From: Littorina saxatilis | Lineage: Eukaryota > Mollusca > Gastropoda > Littorinimorpha > Littorinidae | Assembly (NCBI RefSeq): GCF_037325665.1 | Contig: NC_090260.1 | Location: 36,849,750 to 36,913,749, forward strand | DNA: 64,000 bases | Direction of reading: 5' to 3' | Part shown: positions 56,728 to 64,000 of the stretch, one piece after another | Numbering within the stretch: position 1 is the first letter of the stretch | How the letters are laid out: each line of letters begins with the position of its first letter | Notes under the pieces: generated by a model | The model's database searches: none | Seen by the model: the letters and a program-made list of their open reading frames with translations, nothing else | Told to the model about the DNA's origin: nothing | Made by a program: the position numbers and the translations under genes

Positions 56728-57004
56728 GATCATAATTTACACAGCACGTATCATCAAATTATCATAATTTTCAAAACTCTTGAGATATGTTTGGAAGTTT
56801 AACATGACACACAGCAAGAATGTTGTATAATTTCACTATTAGAATTAGAAATACAATAAATGTACTGGTGAACTTGTTGATTCATCTGATTTCTGTGAAT
56901 TTTATTGTTTCACTCTTCTATAGTATTAAGGGAAATGTTGCAAACACCTGAAACTCGGTGTGTGTGTGTGTATGTGTGTGCGCCAAATCATACACCTTCA
57001 ATTA

Positions 57005-57375
57005 ATAGGTACTTCTTCAGCGTTCCAGAATGTTCTGGTTATGTGTGAGCTTGTTTGCCCATTTGGGTTCCCCAAACTATACTCTGAGAGCATAGTCAGC
57101 TTCACTCCGCTTTCGTTGAGAAGGCATGCTGGGTATTTTCGTGTTTCCATAACCCACCGAACTCCGACATGGATTACAGGATCTTTTCCGTGCGCACTTG
57201 GTCTTGTGCTTGGGTGTATACACGAAGGGGGTTAAAGTCACTAGCAGGTCTGCACATAAGTTGACCTGGGAGATCGGAAAAATCTTCACACTTAACCCAC
57301 CAGGCGGCAGCGACCGGGATTCGAACTGACGACCTCCCGATTAGGAGGCCCACGTCTTACGGTGCGCCGGTCTAA
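57005..57375 (-). mobile_element. tRNA-derived SINE (family S3), head truncated
   Basis: Inverse of the 56357 copy: CAGCGTTCCAGAATGTTCTG ... GGGATTCGAACTGACGACCT. The first ~20 bases of the head are altered next to the adjoining SINE. Confidence 0.9.
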
Positions 57376-57698
57376 ATATTTTTTCATTTTCATTTTCATT
57401 TTCATTACTTTATTGTCCCATCGCTGGGAAATTCGGGTCGTTTCCTCCCAGTGGAAAGCTAGCAGCAACGGAGTCGCGCTACCCAGGTGTCTGCGTGTTT
57501 AGGTGTATTCAGCCACCTGCACTTATGGCAGAATGACCAAGGTCTTTTACGTGCCATTGTGATGACACGGGGGTGGGACATGGCTTCCGTCTCTGGGTCT
57601 GCACATAAAGTTGACCCGTGTCCGTCCCGGCCCGAATTCGAACCTGCGACCTTCCGATCACAAGTCCAGTGCTCTACCAACTGAGCTACCGTGCCCCC
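57376..57698 (-). mobile_element. tRNA-derived SINE (family S1), full length
   Basis: On the minus strand GGGGGCACGGTAGCTCAGTT (A box) and GGTTCGAATTCGGGC (B box). The body is as at 20024-20344 and the tail is TGGGACAATAAAG plus (TGAAAA)n. Confidence 0.95.
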
Positions 57699-57929
57699 AT
57701 AAGAGGCCTATTCACGTCATGGAGACAGGCGGGGGAGGGTTGACAGGTTTTGGGTTTCTTGCTTTTCTTATTGCTCTCTTACTGCCACACTGCTCTCTCT
57801 GTTTCCCGCTGGGCTGTGCAGCGCAGCAGACCCCCCCCCCCCCACCCCCCCTCTCCATTTCAGACCTCCAACAATCTGATATTAAAATCGGGTCTGTATA
57901 GGGAGTCTGACAGGGGGTCATTGTACTGA

Positions 57930-58281
57930 TTTCTTTTCTTTATTTTGTGTTTAACGTCGTTTTCAACCATTCAAGGTTATATCGCGACGGGGAAAGGGGG
58001 GAGATGGGATAGAGCCACTTGTCAATTGTTTCTTGTTCACAAAAGCACTAATCAAAAATTTGCTCCAGGGGCTTGCAACGTAGTACAATGTATTACCTTA
58101 CTGGGAGAATGCAAGTTTCCAGTACAAAGGACTGAACATTTCTTACATACTGCTTGACTAAAATCTTTACAAAAATGGACTATATTCTATACAAGAAACA
58201 CTTAACAAGGGTACAAAGAGAAACAGAATCCGTTAGTCGCCTGGGGAGCATCAGGTAAATTCTTCCCCCTAACCCGCGGGG
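57930..58281 (-). mobile_element. SINE-like retroposon (family S4), 13-bp target duplication
   Basis: Inverse copy of 39254-39612. GTCATTGTACTGA is repeated at 57917-57929 and 58282-58294. Starts ACCCCCGCGGGTTAGG on its own strand and ends in an A-rich tail. Confidence 0.95.
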
Positions 58282-58399
58282 GTCATTGTACTGAGGTTTA
58301 CAACAATAATTATGGTCTTAAAAGGGAATGAAGTCTTATCCCTCCTGTTGGGATTGCACTCTGTTTGCACTAGCTCTATCTTGGGCTTTGTGTCCTCTG

Positions 58400-58952
58400 C
58401 AGACCTGGTTACTGTACGAAATTTGCGTACAATCTTACGAAATTGAAGACCGCTGTACGATTATACGCCAGACATTAAAATCATACGCCCCCAAAAAATA
58501 AAAAAATAAAAAAATAAAAAAATAAAGATATATAAGTCTGAAGAGGACTGTGTGAGCCTAGAAAGCAATGTGTAAAGAGGACTGTATGAGACCAGAAAAT
58601 ACTGACCAGTGCAGTGACAGAAATGAAGGGCTGACTCAATACTGCTGACAGCAGCTGATGCAAATTTTCCTCAGAGGTCAAAAATAAAAATTATGTTTTT
58701 CTATCATTCGTTTTGTGTCACATTTTCAAATATCTAATAGTGTATGGGGTTTTTTTTTCAACAAAAATGTTTTAATTTACTTTCAGCACAAATTCTTTCT
58801 TACATGTATTTACAGTCTTTAAATAATGGGGTTTGAGGGGGGAATAAAGCACAGTGTGTACCGCGAGAATGAATTGTACACCTTAAAATTCTGATTGTAC
58901 ACATTTTTAGCCTCATTTGTACACCAGGAAATTTTAGTGGTAATCAGGTCTG
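58400..58952. mobile_element. 553-bp non-autonomous DNA element, 6-bp target duplication
   Basis: Ends CAGACCTGGTTAC / GTAATCAGGTCTG with one mismatch. CCTCTG is repeated at 58394-58399 and 58953-58958. The interior has GTACGAAATT-type repeats and an A-rich (AAAAAAT)n run. No coding frame. Shares the palindromic CAG-RY-CTG terminus and 6-bp duplication with 53261-54132. Confidence 0.85.
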
Positions 58953-59233
58953 CCTCTGCTGTCTCACATGCACATTGTTCAGACTGCTACTGGGTGATGT
59001 ATTGAATAATTTGATTGGCTGATGGATTTAAGGAATTGAGTGATAGATCAGAGCAGCTGATTGGTTGGGTGATTGATTTCACCAATCAGGTGAATGATAG
59101 ATGCAAGCTGTTACCGTAGTGTTGGACATATTTTCCTCCACGTCTTCTCCTTCTTAATCGGCTTTTGGCAGTGTTGTGTCACCTTGGCTTGTGATGTCCT
59201 CTTTATCTGGAATCTGCTTGGGTCAGAGTCCCT

Positions 59234-59241
<8 letters not shown>

Positions 59242-59270
<29 letters not shown>

Positions 59271-59308
59271 GCAAGGTTACTTACACACACGCACACCCAC
59301 ACACATAG
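59242..59308. repeat. (CA)n tracts
   Basis: Two CA runs separated by GAGGCAAGGTTACTTA. Confidence 0.9.
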
Positions 59309-60014
59309 TACTTTTTGTGAAGAAGCTCAAAACATGGGAGTGTTTTTGTTGGTGTGAGTATTCATGTAGCAGGGAAAAAAGGCACAACCAATGAACCATT
59401 TGTTAACGCTGGCAAAACAGTGGCAAGTGCTGCACAGTATAACCCCCCTTTTGAGACCGGACTCCCCCCCCCCCCCACACCCACACGTGCGCCTTTTTTC
59501 CCCCAGATGTGTCGTCCCTGGCCTATAAATTCCCCCCCCCCCTCCCCCCCATATTTTAAGACTCCTCTTTTTTATTTTGAGACCCGATTCTCCCAGATTT
59601 GTTATTGTCGTAATTGAGAGGTTCCACTGTATTGTGTGGAGGAGTGTAGCCTGTCGTAGCACGGGGTTGGCTGTGATGTTTTGTGACATGGTTGGTGCAA
59701 CATGAAACCTGACATAGTTCTCTGCCCCTGTTGTTGTAGTTGTTGTTGTACAGCTGACACTTACAAATGAGTTTTTGTAAGCCTAGCTCTGGTCTGAGCG
59801 TTCTGCATAGGTGTTTGGAGTGAGTGAATGAATGAATGAACATGGTTGGATGTTATCGAAGACGTGATTTTTATTTTTGAGTATAAATAATACTAATAGC
59901 TCTGGCTTGTGATTAAGGGTGTGATTGTTGGTTTGTTGCTGTGGTGGAGTGCGTTTTGCGCATTTCGTGTACTATGATTCTTGTAAAATTAGAGACTATC
60001 ATATGTACACACAT

Positions 60015-60131
<117 letters not shown>

Positions 60132-60327
60132 CTCTGATTTTATCCCTGCCTCTCTCTCCCTGTCTCTGTTTTTCGCTCGGTCTGTCTGTCGCTCGCTGTC
60201 TGTGAAAATGAGATACGTTTGTACAACTACAAGCATGGGACCTAGAATTAATTGATACTGCATGAAAGGCGTGCAGGAAAGTACACCGGGCCTAAAACAA
60301 GTAACATCCACATCGCACAACCTCACC

Positions 60328-60687
60328 CCCCCCCCCCCCCGTCCCCCCCCCCCCCCAGTACACGCAGTTTGTTCTTCTCAAAACACAATTTTAAAGTTCA
60401 GGTGCCTGTTGTGCGAAATGCTTCATTTATTAGTGGATGTGCGTGTCTGACCTCACGCGGGGTCACTCCTGCTGAGAGCCTTACTTTATATGGCTTTAGC
60501 TAACTACTGGTACTACATGCCGTCACGTGAAGACTTACACAGCTCACTTCGTACACTGGAACCCCTCTTATGTGATGCTCTGACCCCCCCTCCCCCCCCC
60601 CCCCTTCACCTTTTTATTAAGACTTTGCTTTTCCATGTTTTCTGTTCATGACCTCTGTACATTAATCTCCATTTAAAGCACCAATCT

Positions 60688-60719
<32 letters not shown>

Positions 60720-60725
60720 AATTTC
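60328..60725. repeat. C-rich and CT-rich low complexity
   Basis: C runs at 60328-60355 and 60585-60604, and (CT)n at 60694-60719, with a repeat phrase CTGGAACCCCTCTTATGTGA between. Confidence 0.85.
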
Positions 60726-60729
60726 ACCT

Positions 60730-61555
60730 TTTTAAGAAGTAATGGTTTGCTGTTATTTTTTGGGAGCGGTTCCACAGTGTAGTTGCACATACCTAGAGTG
60801 TATTACAGCTTAGAGTTTTTAAGAATAAGAGGTCAGTGATGAATTAGCGAAGAATGTGGAGAAAGTATGAGGGTGTGTTTGCCTACGAAATACTGTTTAT
60901 TGTGTTGATAGTCCAATTCACGGTGTTATTTCTGAGGTGTTACTTTGTCCCCTTTTTTCCTGGGTGTATCACGCGTGTCTGCATTTGTCTCTCTGGCTCT
61001 GGTGTTTCGTTTTTATTCTGGGTAGTCGTGCAGTTGGTGATGTAAAGTGTGTGTGTGTGTGTGTGTTTGTCCGTGCAGCAGTATTTCTTTTCTGTGCTAA
61101 AATTGAGAAAAGATTCCAACCACTAAACCATCATTCATTTTGTTGGTTGGTTCATAGACGGATAGAACGTTAATAATCCAGCAGTACCATTCTTTGTAGA
61201 GGGAAAAGTAGTACGATTCTTAAGAAGACACGATTGTATAAATGTACGAAGCCTTACAACTGGTCCACACTGCATACACAATTTAAGACCCAGTTTTGTC
61301 ACATGTTCTTTTCATAACCTCTTCATGTTTGCCCCCATTTTGTAGTCTCCCTTCTCCACAGGACCTGATGTTAGGAGGTGTTAACAGGGGGGGTTCCACT
61401 GTATGTGTGTAGATAGAGTAAAGCATGAGTAGCGAGAAGAACAGTACAGGGGAGGGGGGGGGGGGGTGTTGGTCTGCAGTCAGATTCTTGATGCCGAGCG
61501 ATGCTTGTGTAGTGTTGCCAAGTCTCTGACACTTCACTGACACACGTATACACAC
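60730..61555. other. Spacer without recognised gene
   Basis: A hydrophobic 63-codon frame at 60854 has no supporting signature. GT run at 61049-61068, G run at 61450-61466. Confidence 0.4.
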
Positions 61556-61860
61556 TTGTAGTACACTGCATTACACTACACTACGTTACACTACACTGCA
61601 CTACACTACACTGCACTACACTACACTACACTACGTTACACCACACTACACTACATTACACTACACTACGTTACAATATACTACACCACACTACATTACA
61701 TTACACTGCATTACACTTCTCTACACACACTTCACTGCATTACACTACACCAGAGACTATAGAGTATACAGTCTGTATACTCTATAGTCTCTGACTACAC
61801 TACGTTACACCACACTTCACTGCATTACACTACACTACGCTACACTATACTACGCCACTG
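61556..61860. repeat. (ACTAC)n / (TTACAC)n degenerate pentanucleotide array
   Basis: Some 55 units of CACTA, CATTA or CGTTA. Interrupted at 61751-61793 by a perfect hairpin. Confidence 0.92.
61751..61793. repeat. 43-bp perfect hairpin
   Basis: CAGAGACTATAGAGTATACA-G, one T, then its exact inverse: 21-bp arms with a single-base centre. Confidence 0.97.
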
Positions 61861-62055
61861 AGCTTTCAGTTAGTGTGTAGACACTTGACGACAGCCTGAC
61901 CAATACAGTTGACCCACCGCCCCCCCCCCCTCACCCTTGCTACAAGGTTTTCATATTTTCTCTTGATGGCCTCTGCTAATTACATTCCTTTTTAAGACGA
62001 ATTTACTCCGGGTTTTTTTTTTTTTTTTTTTTTTGGGGGGGGGGGGGGGTGTCTT

Positions 62056-62945
62056 TTTTTATATTTAGTCAAGTTTTGACTAAATATTTTAACATCGAGG
62101 GGGAATCGATGACGAGGGTCGTTGTGTATGTGCGTGTGTGTGTGCGTGTGTGCGTGTGTGTCTGTGTGTGTCTGTGTGTGTGTGTAGAGCGATTCAGACT
62201 AAACTACTGGACCGATCTTTATGAAATTTGACATGAGAGTTCCTGGGTATGAAATCCCCGAACGTTTTTTTCATTTTTTTGATAAATGTCTTTGATGACG
62301 TCATATCCGGCTTTTCGTGAAAGTTGAGGCGGCACTGTCACGCCCTCATTTTTCAACCAAATTGGTTGAAATTTTGGTCAAGTAATCTTCGACGAAGCCC
62401 GGACTTCGGTATTGCATTTCAGCTTGGTGGCTTAAAAATTAATTAATGACTTTGGTCATTAAAAATCTGAAAATTGTAAAAAAAAATAAAAATTTATAAA
62501 ACGATCCAAAATTACGTTTATCTTATTCTCCATCATTTGCTGATTCCAAAAACATATAAATATGTTAAATTCGGATTAAAAACAAGCTCTGAAAATTAAA
62601 TATATAAAAATTATTATCAAAATTAAATTGTCCAAATCAATTTAAAAACACTTTCATCTTATTCCTTGTCGGTTCCTGATTCCAAAAACATATAGATATG
62701 ATATGTTTGGATTAAAAACACGCTCAGAAAGTTAAAACAAAGAGAGGTACAGAAAAGCGTGCTATCCTTCTTAGTGCAACTACTACCCCGCTCTTCTTGT
62801 CAATTTCACTGCCTTTGCCATGAGCGGTGGACTGACGATGCTACGAGTATACGGTCTTGCTGAAAAATGGCATTGCGTTCAGTTTCATTCTGTGAGTTCG
62901 ACAGCTACTTGACTAAATGTTGTATTTTCGCCTTACGCGACTTGT
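62056..62945 (-). repeat. Dispersed repeat R1, copy 3 (full length, inverted)
   Basis: Inverse of 46095-46980 with only a few differences. The ATTTAGTCAA hairpin end is at 62061-62085 and the CGCGTAAGGCGAAAATACAA end at about 62922-62941. Confidence 0.92.
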
Positions 62946-63004
62946 CTTGATTTTTTGTTTGGGTGAGGGGGGGGGGAGGAGGGGTGTGTTTGCAATAATT
63001 TGGC

Positions 63005-63182
63005 CTACACATACGCCCACACAGACACACACAGACAAACACACACACACACACATCACACATACACACACACATCACATACACACACATACACACACAC
63101 ACCACATCACACATACACACACACATCACACATACACACACACACACATCTCACACACACACACACATCACACACACACACT
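63005..63182. repeat. (CA)n-rich array with CATCACACA units
   Basis: CACACATCACACATACACAC-type units. Frames through it are by-products. Confidence 0.95.
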
Positions 63183-63347
63183 CGGACACTCTCTCTTTCT
63201 CTTTTCCTGGTTCTTCGCATCTCTTCTCCCCCACTATTCTCAATTCTCTCCACTCCCTCAAATGTGGCACATCACTGAACACCCACCTGTAAGCGTGTAA
63301 GCCGACTTAGCAGCGGCAGATGTGCAATACCGTCACATACACTCACA

Positions 63348-63496
63348 CACCCCCCCCCCCCCCCCCCCCACTCTGTCTCTCTGTGCCGCGATTCCCTACC
63401 AGCCACAGCGTTCAGCTGCACAGAAGCACTCAGGTAGAAGAGGAGAGAAGGGGGGGGGGGGTGGATGATGGGGGGGGGGGGGGGGGGGGGGGGAAG
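63348..63496. repeat. Poly(C) and poly(G) tracts
   Basis: C run at 63349-63369, G runs at 63450-63460 and 63471-63493. Confidence 0.9.
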
Positions 63497-63835
63497 GAGC
63501 CATTCAAGTAGAGGTGAGGATACGGAAATGATACATTGGCACCCCTCACCCCACCCCCCTGCTTTCTACGATTCATATCCGCTGTCAATGTGCCTTTATT
63601 GTAACACTCTTTTTTTCAAGGCCTGATTTTCTCACATTTGTAAAAGGTCTTGGAATGGGGGTTGAACTATAATGTAATTACAACCAGACAGGCCGTGCTG
63701 TGGATGCGGATGGAGGGGGTGGAAGGGGTGTGTGTGTGTCAGGAACAGGTAAGCACGAAGAGGCGATAATGTGATTACAGCTAGGCAGGCTCGGAGACTT
63801 CACGTGGATTAGAAGAGTGGTTCAAAACAAGCGGA

Positions 63836-64000
63836 GTGGATGATGCCGTGACTGGTTGGGGATTGAACTAAATTGGAAAACAGACCACAACAAGCAGCAG
63901 TGGATGATGCCGTGACTGGTTGGGGATTGAACTAAATTGGAAAATAGACCACAACAAGCAGCAGTGGATGATGCCGTGACTGGTTGGGGATTGAACTAAA
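63836..64000. repeat. 64-bp tandem repeat, at least 2.6 copies, running off the window
   Basis: The unit holds GTGGATGATGCCGTGACTGG and GGGGATTGAACTAAATTGGA. Copies differ by one or two bases. Confidence 0.93.

Overview
This is eukaryotic DNA, dense in repeats and carrying spliced genes. The mix of tRNA-derived SINEs, (CA)n/(GT)n tracts, Harbinger-like MITEs and repeats ending in an ATTTAGTCAA-type motif suggests a gastropod mollusc, probably periwinkle-like. That assignment is inference, since no species search was possible.

Layout. (1) 1-22.5 kb: the 5' part of a minus-strand host gene for a protein with an N-terminal EF-hand module followed by WD40 repeats (WDR49/WDR64/'WD repeat on Y' type). 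Eight coding exons can be joined with consistent splice phases from an ATG at 22010 down to 3311, and the gene continues beyond the window. Its introns hold most of the tandem repeats: a 72-bp array, a 93-bp array, and an 11,000-bp block of exactly 220 copies of a 50-bp unit with no length change between copies. (2) 23-28.2 kb: a plus-strand P-element/THAP9-type transposase gene, with exons at 24.9 and 25.8 kb and a 641-codon reading frame. A Harbinger-type MITE interrupts it, and a run of RTE-like retroposon tails (28.2-31.0 kb) cuts it off. (3) 31.2-38.4 kb: a probable composite DNA transposon. It has subterminal ACCGGATGTA motifs at both ends, a two-exon pogo/Tigger-Jerky transposase (CENP-B type helix-turn-helix plus DD29D catalytic core), a glycine-rich tail with a PCNA-binding motif, and an OTU cysteine-protease-like frame. 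(4) 38.4-48 kb: dispersed repeats, including a ~2.0-kb element with ~70-bp terminal inverted repeats, a foldback element, a duplicated repeat with an expanded 23-bp minisatellite, and several SINEs. (5) 48-64 kb: a CpG-rich promoter-like segment at 48.35 kb, a possible minus-strand first exon pair at 50.9/51.8 kb, two elements flanked by 6-bp target duplications (one with a BED-like zinc-finger frame), SINE clusters with clear target-site duplications, microsatellites, a 43-bp perfect hairpin, and a 64-bp tandem repeat running off the end.

Only the WD/EF-hand gene is a convincing host protein gene. The other long coding frames belong to DNA transposons or retroposons. No retroviral, LTR or other virus-like element was recognised.
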